NCBI GenBank assembly: GCA_903903975.1
Contig: CAIVAS010000253.1
Coordinates: 1 to 52,318 of the forward strand
DNA length: 52,318 nucleotides
Source: an uncultured Burkholderiales bacterium
GTDB taxonomy: Bacteria; Pseudomonadota; Gammaproteobacteria; Burkholderiales; Burkholderiaceae_E
Direction: 5' to 3'
Shown here: piece by piece, positions 27,381-35,580 of the stretch
Numbering within the stretch: position 1 is the first letter of the stretch
How the letters are laid out: every line of letters starts with the position of its first letter
Made by a program: the position numbers and the translations under genes
Notes under the pieces: model-generated
Database searches by the model: none
What the model saw: the letters and a program-made list of their open reading frames with translations, nothing else
What the model was told of the DNA's origin: nothing

Positions 27381-28222
27381 GAGCAGTCTCCTTCGATCGC
27401 AACCAGTCCATTGTACGAACCGAGAAAGCGGGGCGCATGGATCAGACCGATGCTGAACCAGACCGCCACGCTGAAGTAGAGCGACATCCAGACCACCTCG
27501 GACTCCCAGTCAGCCCATCGATGTGAGACCACCCAACGACCCGAGGCATCGGCCAGCCCCTGTGCAACGCTGAGATAAGGGCGTGCCTGAGTGACATCGG
27601 CCACCCATCGCGCCCAATACATCGGCACATCGACCTCGAACATATAGATCACATAGATGAACCCTAAGGCGCCTGCGATTGTCAGCGACGGCCGGACCTC
27701 CCGACTGCAGCGTGGCCAGATGAACGCCAGGCTGCCGATCAGCAGCGCAGCGCAAAGCCCCCAGATCGACTCTTCCAGGACATGGCCCACATTGGAGGTG
27801 GTGAGCACGGCGTACCAGGAACACAGCTCTGCCACAGCAATCAGGGGCACAACCAGCCGCGCCGCACGCTCCCCCGCCGAACTGTCGGTGGCTCTGGAAA
27901 CCCCACGGAGCAGGAAGGCCCACTGGGCCGCAAAACAGAGCTCGGCCAAGGTTGCAACCGATCGGCCGACGATCACGCTCGACAGCCAGGAATCGACCAG
28001 ACAAAGGCGCTGCAGGTCATACACCGGGAACGCCGAGCGATATGCGCAGCCAAGCACATAGCCACCCGACAGCAGGATCTGCATGCGGGTGGCGGCCCCA
28101 CTCACCGGATGATGCAGCGCGCGCTGGCGGCGGATCCTGGCGACCGATGCTGACCAGACCATGACATTGAGCAGGCTCACGCCGCACAGACACCACCACC
28201 ATGTCAGCGTCGAAAGCGCCAT
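27377..28222 (-). CDS. Uncharacterised polytopic membrane protein coupled to dgkA
   Basis: I do not recognise this family. The protein has 281 aa and about seven hydrophobic helices (roughly 5-27, 46-62, 79-105, 121-141, 149-169, 178-196, 243-263). Charged and polar residues sit in or next to helices: RSAFPVYDLQRLCLVDSW (62-79), VGRSVATLAE (85-94), the EES at 150-152 and FEVDVPMYWARW (195-206). A row of charged residues within a membrane core suggests an enzyme or ion-coupled protein rather than a plain anchor. It overlaps dgkA by four bases, which implies equal expression and perhaps a shared lipid pathway. No signal peptide or soluble domain is seen. Confidence 0.75.
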   Translation of the reverse strand: MALSTLTWWWCLCGVSLLNVMVWSASVARIRRQRALHHPVSGAATRMQILLSGGYVLGCAYRSAFPVYDLQRLCLVDSWLSSVIVGRSVATLAELCFAAQWAFLLRGVSRATDSSAGERAARLVVPLIAVAELCSWYAVLTTSNVGHVLEESIWGLCAALLIGSLAFIWPRCSREVRPSLTIAGALGFIYVIYMFEVDVPMYWARWVADVTQARPYLSVAQGLADASGRWVVSHRWADWESEVVWMSLYFSVAVWFSIGLIHAPRFLGSYNGLVAIEGDCS

Positions 28223-28639
28223 CGATCCGCCCTCCCTGCATCAGGCCTGCGCGGTCTCATTCGCGCAGACCGCTCAAATCGATGCTGAGGCAGGACAGAT
28301 CAGAATCGGTTGACGGTGATCACCTGATTGCTCGTCCGCGACGCACGCTCACGCACACGCATCAAAGGCCGACGATGTCGCCCTGCAATCGGGCAGGGCA
28401 GCGCAGCCGCCTGCCTCGCTGATGCAGTGCCCAGCGCAACAACCACCCACGCCGACAGTGCCAAGGCTCCGACTCAAGCGCGGCGAGTCTGGCCGCTGCG
28501 CCGACAGCGCTGCGCTTTCAAACTTTGCCAAGGCACAAACGGATCCCGCGGCTGACTGTTTTGACGATGCCGCTCCGCCTCGCCTGGGTATCACACCGAA
28601 CCGGATCTCCTTTCAATTGACCCTTCAACTCGGGAGTTC
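28223..28639. other. 417-base intergenic region between divergent genes
   Basis: Lies between the membrane protein (-) and the PEP-CTERM gene (+). It holds a short hairpin (GCCCTG 28380-28385 with CAGGGC 28394-28399) and a GGGAG ribosome-binding-like site at 28632-28636. Open frames of 70-80 codons on both strands lack ribosome-binding sites and family features. No convincing promoter, sigma54 site or riboswitch was seen. Confidence 0.5.
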
Positions 28640-28642
28640 ACG

Positions 28643-29404
28643 ACGAGTTTAAAGACAAATGTATTGGGCGCCTCGATCGCAGCACTCTGCCTGGCCGCCT
28701 CGCCGGCCGACGCAGGCGTCGTCTCCTTCAGCAGTATTGTTGGCGCCTGGAGCAATGCCAGCCCGTCTTCGAGCATCGATTTCAACTCGGGGGCGGGAAC
28801 GTCGCTTGCCCGGGTCAGATGGGGAGGAACAATATTCGCCAACGACAGCGGCTACGACTTTCTGGCCGTCCCGGGCACCACCAGTGTCACCGTCCCACCG
28901 TCACAGTCCTCGATCTTCGATCTCGGAACCTTCACGCACATCAACAATCCAATCAGCGGCAACTCGATCGACTCGATCAGACTGACCGTCAACAAAAATG
29001 TCGCGATCGACAGCGTCAGTCAGGGCAATCTGCAATTCGTCTTCGACTTCTTTCACGATGAGACGCCGAATGGCGCGAACCCCTGCCAATACGGTGGCCA
29101 CAACAACCAGGGCGTCAACATCAACGGTTGTGCCGACCGGGTCACCACCGCCTACAACACCCTGTCGCAGACTTTCACGGTTGGCTCCGACATCTACACC
29201 ATTGATGTGCTGGGCTTCAAACTCGGGAACAACCCGGCGGTCAATGAATTTTTCACCAAAGAAGATTTCATCAACGACGCCACCCTGCAGGCTCAGGTCA
29301 AGTTGCGCAGCGAGGTCAATGTGCCCGAGCCTGCCACGCTCGGTCTGATCGGCCTGAGCCTGATGCTGGTGGGCGCAAACGGACTGAGGCGACGAAAGCG
29401 CTGA
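28643..29404 (+). CDS. PEP-CTERM protein with probable non-canonical (ACG) start
   Basis: Secreted protein of ~253 aa ending in the PEP-CTERM sorting tag: VPEPATLGLIGLSLMLVG followed by a basic RRRKR tail, processed by an exosortase for surface or matrix attachment. The body has a THINNPI segment seen in choice-of-anchor-type domains, and a pair of cysteines around the HNNQG region. No ATG or GTG exists in frame upstream of the signal peptide core SIAALCLAASPADA. The TTG at 28664 would leave a signal without a basic n-region. The ACG at 28643 has GGGAG six bases upstream and gives TSLKTNVLGAS, a proper n-region. No exosortase gene lies in this window. The frame itself is secure; the start is uncertain. 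Confidence 0.75.
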   Translation, partial: TSLKTNVLGASIAALCLAASPADAGVVSFSSIVGAWSNASPSSSIDFNSGAGTSLARVRWGGTIFANDSGYDFLAVPGTTSVTVPPSQSSIFDLGTFTHINNPISGNSIDSIRLTVNKNVAIDSVSQGNLQFVFDFFHDETPNGANPCQYGGHNNQGVNINGCADRVTTAYNTLSQTFTVGSDIYTIDVLGFKLGNNPAVNEFFTKEDFINDATLQAQVKLRSEVNVPEPATLGLIGLSLMLVGANGLRRRKR

Positions 29405-29417
29405 GCCGACGAGCCGC

Positions 29418-30053
29418 CTAGCGGATCCCGATGATCTTGTGCATCTGCACCGACAGACGCCACTGGGGATTCGCCTGGCAATAAGCGAGTGCGGCTTCGG
29501 TATTGCGCAGGCGATCCGGACCATCCATCGGCTGCAGCAGACGATGCTCGAATGACAGATGCTCAACCGCTTCCGGCAACAGACCTGGCTGCGGATAGAC
29601 GAGCTTCAGTTCATGGCCCTGCGTCTGCACGATCGCTGCGCCCGCCTTCGGGCTCATGCAGATCCAGTCGATTCCTGCGGGAGCCTTGAGCGTTCCGTTG
29701 GTTTCGACCGCGATCGTGAAACCCGCGGCATGCAGCGCGTCGATCAAGACCTCGTCGACCTGCAGCAGCGGCTCTCCGCCGGTCAGCACCACAAATCGGT
29801 GAGCGGTTGAGGCCACCGGCCACTGCGCTGCCACTTGCGCAGCAAGCGACTCGGCATCAGGGTATTTCCCGCCAAGCGTGCCGTCGGTGCCCACGAAGTC
29901 GGTGTCGCAGAACTGGCAGACTGCCGTCGTGCGATCGACCTCACGACCCGTCCAGAGGTTGCAGCCCGAAAAGCGGCAAAAGACCGCAGGTCGACCGGCA
30001 TGAAGGCCTTCGCCCTGCAAGGTGTAAAAAATTTCTTTCACCGAATAGGTCAT
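29418..30053 (-). CDS. queE: 7-carboxy-7-deazaguanine synthase QueE
   Basis: Radical SAM enzyme of 211 aa that contracts 6-carboxy-tetrahydropterin to 7-carboxy-7-deazaguanine in queuosine synthesis. It carries the QueE variant cluster motif CX14CX2C: Cys31 in SGCNLW, then CQFC (46-49). The VLTGGEPLLQ motif contacts S-adenosylmethionine. The N-terminus YSVKEIFYTLQGEGLHAGRPA is highly typical. It is the third gene of queC-queD-queE, four bases after queD. Its end faces the PEP-CTERM gene with only 13 bases between stops. Confidence 0.94.
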   Translation of the reverse strand: MTYSVKEIFYTLQGEGLHAGRPAVFCRFSGCNLWTGREVDRTTAVCQFCDTDFVGTDGTLGGKYPDAESLAAQVAAQWPVASTAHRFVVLTGGEPLLQVDEVLIDALHAAGFTIAVETNGTLKAPAGIDWICMSPKAGAAIVQTQGHELKLVYPQPGLLPEAVEHLSFEHRLLQPMDGPDRLRNTEAALAYCQANPQWRLSVQMHKIIGIR

Positions 30054-30056
30054 GCC

Positions 30057-31172
30057 TCACACCGGCAATGCCGGCCCCTCAAGGTCCTGCGCGATGATCG
30101 AGCCGCAGCCTTCGGTCTCGAAGAGATCGACCCGCACCAGTTCGGGCAGGACAACCCGGGTCGTGCGATAGATCCAGTCGGCGATGCTCGCGGTATCGGT
30201 ATCGGCGAGGCCCTCCAGCTCATGGAGCGGCCGATGATCGATCGCCTTGAACACCGGATCGAACAGCGTCTTGACGTCGCCGAAGTCGAGTGTCCATCCC
30301 ATCAGGGTATCGATCGGTGCGCTCAGGTGCAGCCGCAGCGTGAAGGTGTGGCCATGTATGCCGCGCTCGGCAGCGCCCGTCGGCGCACGCCGAATCTGCA
30401 CCGCGCTGTCGAGCGTGAAGTCCTTCCAGATGCGGTAATGGCTGCCATCGAAATTCGCGCCGCACGAGCCGGTCTCGAAGACCGTGACCCAGGAAAGCTC
30501 AGGCAGCACCGGGCGCAGTCGGGCCCACAGCCATGAGGAGATCAGCTCGCTGGTCGGATTGCCCAGCCCCTCGATGTCATTGAGGCAGCGATAGTCGAGT
30601 TCCCGCTGCAGCGGCGCCCAGATCGCATCGAGGTGATCGTAGTCGATACTGATCGCACGCCCGCCGAGGTCCTGGTTGGCATGCACGATGACTTCGAAGC
30701 CATGGCCGTGCATGCGACCGCACTTGTGACCCGGCGCCACATTGGGTAACTGGTGCGCCGCCTGAAACCGGTATCGCCGCCAGACATGCGCATGGCCGGC
30801 ACGGTCGAGGTCGACACCCTGATGCGCGGTACTCTGCACCGCGATGCGACCGATCTGCGGCATATCCAGGCGGGTTCTGATCCACCGGGCGATGTTCTCG
30901 TCGGTCGGCTGATCGATGACGGAATTCAGATGAACGTAATTGAGCGGCTCGAGCACCTCGGTCATCCGCTGCCGCAATGCTGGAACCTCGCCACCGGCAT
31001 AAGGCGCCCAATCAGGTGCCAGCTGAGCAAACGCCGAGGCCTTGAAACTGTGGCCATGCAGGGCCCGGCAGCGGTGCCCGTCGGGCAGCAGATCGACATG
31101 CCGCGCCGATTCGAAGCCACCGGTCGCCACCGTCATCAGCAAGGTCGACGGCAAGGTCGAGGTCGCGATCAT
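30057..31172 (-). CDS. queD: Three-domain 6-carboxytetrahydropterin synthase (QueD triplication)
   Basis: QueD makes 6-carboxy-tetrahydropterin from dihydroneopterin triphosphate. Ordinary QueD is ~120 aa; this chain of 371 aa holds three tandem T-fold domains (about 18-125, 130-243, 245-365). Domain 1 has the zinc and nucleophile pieces (His25, His33, Cys35, HGH 39-41), but LNYVHLN replaces the family's catalytic Asp-His and Ser114 stands where Glu should be. Domain 2 is the best match: AAH140, GHKC151, HGH 155-157, Asp193 followed by Tyr194 instead of His, and Glu233. Domain 3 lost the first His and the Cys but keeps HGH 273-275, Asp312-His313 and Glu352. T-fold active sites form at subunit interfaces, so the copies may complement each other. 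It overlaps queC by four bases. Confidence 0.9.
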   Translation of the reverse strand: MIATSTLPSTLLMTVATGGFESARHVDLLPDGHRCRALHGHSFKASAFAQLAPDWAPYAGGEVPALRQRMTEVLEPLNYVHLNSVIDQPTDENIARWIRTRLDMPQIGRIAVQSTAHQGVDLDRAGHAHVWRRYRFQAAHQLPNVAPGHKCGRMHGHGFEVIVHANQDLGGRAISIDYDHLDAIWAPLQRELDYRCLNDIEGLGNPTSELISSWLWARLRPVLPELSWVTVFETGSCGANFDGSHYRIWKDFTLDSAVQIRRAPTGAAERGIHGHTFTLRLHLSAPIDTLMGWTLDFGDVKTLFDPVFKAIDHRPLHELEGLADTDTASIADWIYRTTRVVLPELVRVDLFETEGCGSIIAQDLEGPALPV

Positions 31173-31876
31173 GCCGGGCCGGCCTGGGCGCGAAACGCGG
31201 CATGCCCGTGGGCACGCAGTTCGCAGGCCGGGCAGCTGCCGCAGCCGTAGCCCCAGGCATGCCGCACCGAGCGGTCACCGAGATAGCAGGTATGGGTCTG
31301 CTCGATGATCAGATCGACCAGCGCCGTGCCGCCCAGCGACTCGGCCAGACGCCAGGTTGCAGCCTTGTCGATCCACATCAGCGGCGTCTCGATCACCATC
31401 GGACTGGCCAGCCCCAGACTCAAGGCCACCTGCAGCGCCTTGAGCGTGTTGTCGCGGCAATCGGGATAGCCCGAGAAGTCGGTCTCGCACATGCCGCCCA
31501 CCAGGACCTCAAGACCGCGCCGATAGGCCAGCGTGGCGGCAAAGGTCAGGAAGAGCAGATTGCGTCCGGGCACAAAGGTGTTCGGCAGACCGTTTTTTTC
31601 GAATTCGATCGCTTTGTCCTGGGTGAGCGCGGTGTCACTGATCTGGCCAAGCAAAGACAGATCAAGCAGATGATCGTCGCCGAGCTTGCCGCGCCAACGC
31701 GCAAACTGTGCTCGGAACTCGTCGAGGACCTTCAGTCGGCAATCGAGTTCAACCGCATGGCGCTGGCCGTAAGCGAAGGCAACGGTCTCGACATGCTGAT
31801 AGCGCTCAAGGGCCCAGGCCAGGCAGGTGGTCGAGTCCTGACCACCGGAGAAAAGAACGAGCGCACGTGAGTTCAC
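31169..31876 (-). CDS. queC: 7-cyano-7-deazaguanine synthase QueC
   Basis: ATP-dependent enzyme of 235 aa that converts 7-carboxy-7-deazaguanine to preQ0. The PP-loop [19 protein letters not shown] lies at the N-terminus, and the zinc-binding cysteine cluster is at the C-terminus ([13 protein letters not shown]). The start is a GTG (31876). It is the first gene of queC-queD-queE and overlaps queD by four bases. queF and the GTP cyclohydrolase are not in the window. The BLUF gene lies 99 bases upstream on the same strand; the gap has a T-rich stretch but no strong terminator, so read-through is possible. No preQ1 riboswitch was recognisable. Confidence 0.95.
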   Translation of the reverse strand: MNSRALVLFSGGQDSTTCLAWALERYQHVETVAFAYGQRHAVELDCRLKVLDEFRAQFARWRGKLGDDHLLDLSLLGQISDTALTQDKAIEFEKNGLPNTFVPGRNLLFLTFAATLAYRRGLEVLVGGMCETDFSGYPDCRDNTLKALQVALSLGLASPMVIETPLMWIDKAATWRLAESLGGTALVDLIIEQTHTCYLGDRSVRHAWGYGCGSCPACELRAHGHAAFRAQAGPA

Positions 31877-31975
31877 AGCATCAACCGGTTGGAGCGTTTC
31901 CGATTAGCCGTCGGACTGCTCAAATCGAACCCGCAGACGACCGCAGACAGAATCGGAAGAAAAATCGGGGTCAGA

Positions 31976-32593
31976 TCAGGATTTCGGACGCAAGAGCGCC
32001 AAAGCCGATTCACACATCCGCAGATGGTCTGCGTTCACACCGCCGCCATTGGCTGCCGCGATCACGCTTTCGAGCACCAGACTTGCCACCTCGGCCCGGC
32101 CACGGGATTGCACCAGCGCTACCCGAAGATGCTCAATCACCTTGTCCTTGGCGTCGATTTCGCGCACGAGCGGGTCCCAGTGGCTGACCCGGTAATGCTC
32201 CATCAGGCCCTGGACCATCGACTGGCTTGACGCCAGGGTGGCAAAGTTGAAGTCCTTCTCGCTGAAATCGCGCAGACCTTCGATGGTCTTGAAACTGTCG
32301 CTGGTCACGCGTTCGAAGCCCATGCTCCAGTCGGCATATTGCCGCGCCTCGATCGCGCGGCGACCAAGCAGCTGCACCGAGGTGTGGCGAGGGTCCTTGC
32401 CGATCACCGCCACCAGATCGTCGACCACCCGGTCATCGCCCTCGACAACCTGAAGGAAGGTGCCATTGGCAAACAGCAACATACCGGTGATGTCTCGGGC
32501 CATGTTATTGCGGCGACACTGCATGAGCAGTGAGAGCAAGTCCTCAGAGGACATTGGCGCTGCCGCCTGGCTGATATACGAAATCTGGATCAT
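31976..32593 (-). CDS. BLUF-domain blue-light photoreceptor
   Basis: Flavin-binding light sensor of 205 aa. The ATG at 32593 is preceded by a strong AGGAGGT. The BLUF domain (1 to about 95) has the photocycle residues: Tyr6 in ISYIS, Asn30 in CRRNN, Gln48 in GTFLQVVEGD, and Trp89/Met91 in ADWSMGF. The ITGMLLF and DPRHTSV segments are also standard. The C-terminal ~110 residues are helical with no EAL, GGDEF or other known output domain, so it is a short-type BLUF that probably signals through a partner. It is divergent from a SOUL heme-binding gene and lies upstream of queC on the same strand. Confidence 0.9.
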   Translation of the reverse strand: MIQISYISQAAAPMSSEDLLSLLMQCRRNNMARDITGMLLFANGTFLQVVEGDDRVVDDLVAVIGKDPRHTSVQLLGRRAIEARQYADWSMGFERVTSDSFKTIEGLRDFSEKDFNFATLASSQSMVQGLMEHYRVSHWDPLVREIDAKDKVIEHLRVALVQSRGRAEVASLVLESVIAAANGGGVNADHLRMCESALALLRPKS

Positions 32594-32802
32594 CGAGGCA
32601 CCTCCTGCCGATAAGCTGCTCCCGATATTGTAGTGGGTGATTGCTGCACCTGCGATAAATTGGCTGCCTGACTGATACACGCGCCATGCGATCGCAGCTC
32701 GGCCCTGCCGGCCGGGGCGCGCAGTCGCTCACCGTGATAACCCTTCGCCGCAAGGGGCCTGCCGTCCTTGCGTAAGCTGGAACCTCTTGGAGGAAAACAC
32801 CC

Positions 32803-33441
32803 ATGCAAGCTTGTCAGCCAAGACTGCTCGCTTTTTTTCCCGTCTTCCTTTCCGCGCTTCTGCTCTCAGCCCTGCCCGTCATGAGCCACGCCATCGAAGA
32901 ACCGGGATACGAGGTCATCCGGAAAATCGATCCGGTCGAGCTGCGCCGCTACGCCCCGTATGTGGTGGCCGAGGTGGTTCTGAACACGGCCCCTGAAAGC
33001 GCAGGCAACCAGGCCTTCCCGATCCTTGCGGGCTATATTTTCGGCAAGAACAAGGGGGAGCGGAAACTGCCCATGACCGCGCCGGTCATCCAGACCCCCG
33101 CGCCGGTGCGGCTTGAGATGACTGCCCCGGTGACGCAATCGGCAGTGCCAGGCGGCACGCTGGTGCAGTTCGTACTACCGAAAGACGTCACGCTTGCCAG
33201 CGCACCCGAGCCGATTGACGAACGAGTGCACTTGCGGGAAGTGCCGGCGACCACCTGGGCGGTCATTCGCTATTCAGGCGGCTGGTCGCAGTCCAATTAC
33301 GAGGAGCATCTGACGCGGCTGAAAACCCTGCTTGACGCCGCGGGCATCGTAACGCAGGGTGAGCCGGTGCTGGCGCGCTACGACCCACCCTTCATGCCGT
33401 CGTTCTTGCGGCGCAACGAGATCTGGCTGGAGGTCCGGTAG
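32803..33441 (+). CDS. SOUL-family heme-binding protein, exported
   Basis: Protein of 212 aa with a Sec signal peptide (about 1-29, ending in MSHA). The SOUL/HBP fold starts at YEVIRKIDPVELRRYAPYVVAEV and continues with GYIFGKNKGERKLPMTAPVI, EMTAPVTQ and, near the end, YDPPFMPSFLRRNEIWLEV, all typical. Family members bind heme or other tetrapyrroles. Periplasmic location is inferred from the signal. GGAGGA lies eight bases before the ATG. It shares a 209-base promoter region with the divergent BLUF gene, a pairing that would fit light-dependent tetrapyrrole handling, though nothing here proves it. Confidence 0.88.
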   Translation: MQACQPRLLAFFPVFLSALLLSALPVMSHAIEEPGYEVIRKIDPVELRRYAPYVVAEVVLNTAPESAGNQAFPILAGYIFGKNKGERKLPMTAPVIQTPAPVRLEMTAPVTQSAVPGGTLVQFVLPKDVTLASAPEPIDERVHLREVPATTWAVIRYSGGWSQSNYEEHLTRLKTLLDAAGIVTQGEPVLARYDPPFMPSFLRRNEIWLEVR

Positions 33442-33477
33442 GGCCCCGGCCGGGCACCGCGCTCGGATCAGGTCGCC

Positions 33478-35421
33478 TTACTCGGAAGCGCGCACCAGGC
33501 GCGCCAGCACCTGTTTCTGCTCGGCCGTCAGTGGGCGCTCGGGCACACCTGCGTGGTCATGGACATGATGCCGGTCGATCTGGTCAGCCGGGACGACCGG
33601 CATGGCCGTCGCCCGAGCATCGGGTTTTCGGTTGTAGACCAGCACGCCTTCCTTGAGGGTCTGGACGACCTGGATGTCCTTGATCGCCATCGGGTCGACC
33701 TTGACCGGGTTTCGATCGAGCACCACCAGATCCGCCAGCTTGCCGACCTCGAGCGTGCCCTTGGTCTTTTCTTCCTTGTACTGGTAGGCACCATTGATCG
33801 TCAGGCTGCGCATGGCATCGTAGGCCGAGACACGCTCTTGCGGCGCTAACGGTTTGCCTGAGCGGGTCACGCGGTTGACAACGTTCCAGGCGGCATACAT
33901 CAGACTCGGACTCACGCCTGCCGGCCAGTCGGTATTGACCGTCCAGTTCACGCCCTGGCGCTGAACCGAGCCGGCAGCGCCGACCCAGTCGATCCGATCG
34001 GGGACCAGACTCATGATGTAGTCACCCATCGGAAAGAGGCCCCCTGCGGTAAAGCTGGGCGTGCCGTTGACTGCCTTGATGCGGGCGATCTGGTCTGGCC
34101 GCAAAAACTGGGCGTGCTGGAAGATCGGACGCCCATCGCTCATGCCCTGACGGCGAATCACGTCCTCCAGCGCCAGCAGGAACTGTTCACTGGCTTCGTC
34201 ACCGATGGCATGGGCAGCAATCTGTCGATTGCTCTTCCAGTACTTGTCCAGAAAGGCGACCAGTTGCTCCTGAGGATCGACCCTCAGACCACGATAATCA
34301 GGGGTTGTCACCCCCGGCGGGTTGGTGATGAAAGGCCGCGACATGAACATGGTGTCGATGCTGCCGTCGAGCCAGAACTTGATTCCGGCGAGGCGCACGC
34401 GATTGATGTAGCGCTTGTCGAGATCGGGTCGCGCAGCAAGCATCGCACTGCCGGTGTCGATATTCGGCGCGTTGCGGCCTTTCTGAATCTGGTAGGCCGC
34501 ATCGATGATCCGATCGGCCGCGGAGGCCTTGGCGAACATCACCAGATCGATCGGCATCAACTGCTCGTCGACAATCGCCTGCGCGATCGGAATGTCATCG
34601 CCACTCAGACCAAGCCCCATCTCGCAGGCGGTGGTGATGCCGTGCTGCGTCCAGAGCGCCACCGCCCGGCCGACACCCTTTCGCGTTTGCGCCGCAGTCA
34701 AGGGCGCACGTGTTGCCAGCACGCCCATCCAGGCGGACTCGGCAGCATGGCCGGTGAGCTCACGAGAGCCGGGTTGACGCGAAAAAAAACCTCCCTCGGG
34801 ATCGGGTGTGTCAGCGGTGAATTTCATCTCGCGGATCAACGCGGTGTTCATGACGCCATGGTGGCCCGACCCGTCGGAGACGCCGATTGGACGGGTTGCG
34901 CTGACGGTATCGAGTTCGGCGGCGGTCGGATGGCGCTTTTCTGCCATTTGCTCGGCGCGATAGCCCATCCCGACAATCCGGTCACCATCGGGCACTTCAG
35001 CCGCATGCGCTTTCATGCGGGCGAGCAGTTCAGGGATGTCCTTGACCCCGGCGAGGTCGGCATCGAGCATCGTGTGCGTCGCATACACCAGATGGCCGTG
35101 CGCATCGATGAACCCGGGCATCAGGGTCGAGCCGGCGAGGTCGATACGGTTGGCACCCGGACCGGCAGCCTGCTGCACTTGCGCGAGCGATCCGACTGCC
35201 GCGATCCGGCCGTCCTTCACCAGCAGCGCCTCGGCGTAGCGCGGAGCGTCACCAACCATCGTGAGAATGTCCCCGCCGGTGTAGTAGTAAGTGGCAGACA
35301 CGGCGGCTGCACGGGAGAGATCGGAGGCCGGTGACGTGTTCGTGGCGCATCCGGTGATTGCAGCCAGACAGGAGAGGCCGATCACTGCGGCCTGGCATCG
35401 AAGGGCGCTAGATAGTGTCAT
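33478..35421 (-). CDS. Amidohydrolase-family lipoprotein (YtcJ-like)
   Basis: Metal-dependent hydrolase of 647 aa, paralogous in layout to the one at 25098-26939. The N-terminus is a lipoprotein signal with lipobox AITGC (Cys25), so it should be membrane anchored. Motifs in order: LTMVGDAPRYAEALLVKDG, metal-site GFIDAHGHLVYATH, GVSDGSGHHGVMNTALI, AAHAIGDEASEQFLLALE, FQHAQFLRPDQIARI, VNRVTRSGKPLAPQERVS and GTLEVGKLADLVVLDRNP. A C-terminal extension holds the His-rich segment DRHHVHDHAG. The substrate is unknown. It stands alone, with no transport gene coupled to it. Confidence 0.84.
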   Translation of the reverse strand: MTLSSALRCQAAVIGLSCLAAITGCATNTSPASDLSRAAAVSATYYYTGGDILTMVGDAPRYAEALLVKDGRIAAVGSLAQVQQAAGPGANRIDLAGSTLMPGFIDAHGHLVYATHTMLDADLAGVKDIPELLARMKAHAAEVPDGDRIVGMGYRAEQMAEKRHPTAAELDTVSATRPIGVSDGSGHHGVMNTALIREMKFTADTPDPEGGFFSRQPGSRELTGHAAESAWMGVLATRAPLTAAQTRKGVGRAVALWTQHGITTACEMGLGLSGDDIPIAQAIVDEQLMPIDLVMFAKASAADRIIDAAYQIQKGRNAPNIDTGSAMLAARPDLDKRYINRVRLAGIKFWLDGSIDTMFMSRPFITNPPGVTTPDYRGLRVDPQEQLVAFLDKYWKSNRQIAAHAIGDEASEQFLLALEDVIRRQGMSDGRPIFQHAQFLRPDQIARIKAVNGTPSFTAGGLFPMGDYIMSLVPDRIDWVGAAGSVQRQGVNWTVNTDWPAGVSPSLMYAAWNVVNRVTRSGKPLAPQERVSAYDAMRSLTINGAYQYKEEKTKGTLEVGKLADLVVLDRNPVKVDPMAIKDIQVVQTLKEGVLVYNRKPDARATAMPVVPADQIDRHHVHDHAGVPERPLTAEQKQVLARLVRASE

Positions 35422-35504
35422 CGCATGAACGCTTGAGAGTTGGCTGAAGCAGCGATTTTAGCCGACTCAGACGCAGCGTTGATTCTCCTTCCGCTGCAGC
35501 GAAC

Positions 35505-35530
35505 AATGAAAAATATCTTTATTTTTCATT
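35505..35530. promoter_or_regulatory. Perfect AT-rich dyad upstream of the amidohydrolase lipoprotein
   Basis: AATGAAAAATA and its exact complement flank a TCTT loop, 84 bases upstream of the start at 35421. In a high-GC genome this fully AT-rich dyad stands out and may be an operator. Read as RNA on the + strand, the right arm is itself T-rich, which also allows a terminator-like role. Confidence 0.4.
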
Positions 35531-35554
35531 TTATGCTGCGCAAGATGCCGCTAA

Positions 35555-35580
35555 TGATCGGCTGCTGATCGGCTGCTGAC
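35555..35580. repeat. 11-bp tandem repeat
   Basis: Two perfect copies of TGATCGGCTGC (35555-35565, 35566-35576) followed by a partial TGAC. It is intergenic, between the lipoprotein gene and the small frame at 35671-35967. Confidence 0.7.

Noticed and set aside
28500-28610. Possible cyclic-di-GMP-type riboswitch upstream of the PEP-CTERM gene
   Set aside because: A few A-rich and GC-pair pieces resemble it, but the conserved core order could not be matched.
28223-28640. Sigma54 (-24/-12) site, often found before PEP-CTERM genes
   Set aside because: TGGCAC-like hexamers occur on the minus strand but without TTGC at the required distance.
31877-31975. preQ1 riboswitch before queC
   Set aside because: The region has short direct repeats and a T-rich stretch, but no pseudoknot-forming hairpin plus A-rich tail of the preQ1 class.
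34114-35334. Open frame of 406 codons antisense to the amidohydrolase lipoprotein
   Set aside because: Long antisense frames are common in this GC range; the opposite strand has full family motifs and this one has none.
25098-35421. Inverted pair of amidohydrolase genes as arms of a composite mobile element
   Set aside because: No transposase, terminal repeats or target duplications; similarity appears to be at protein-family level only.
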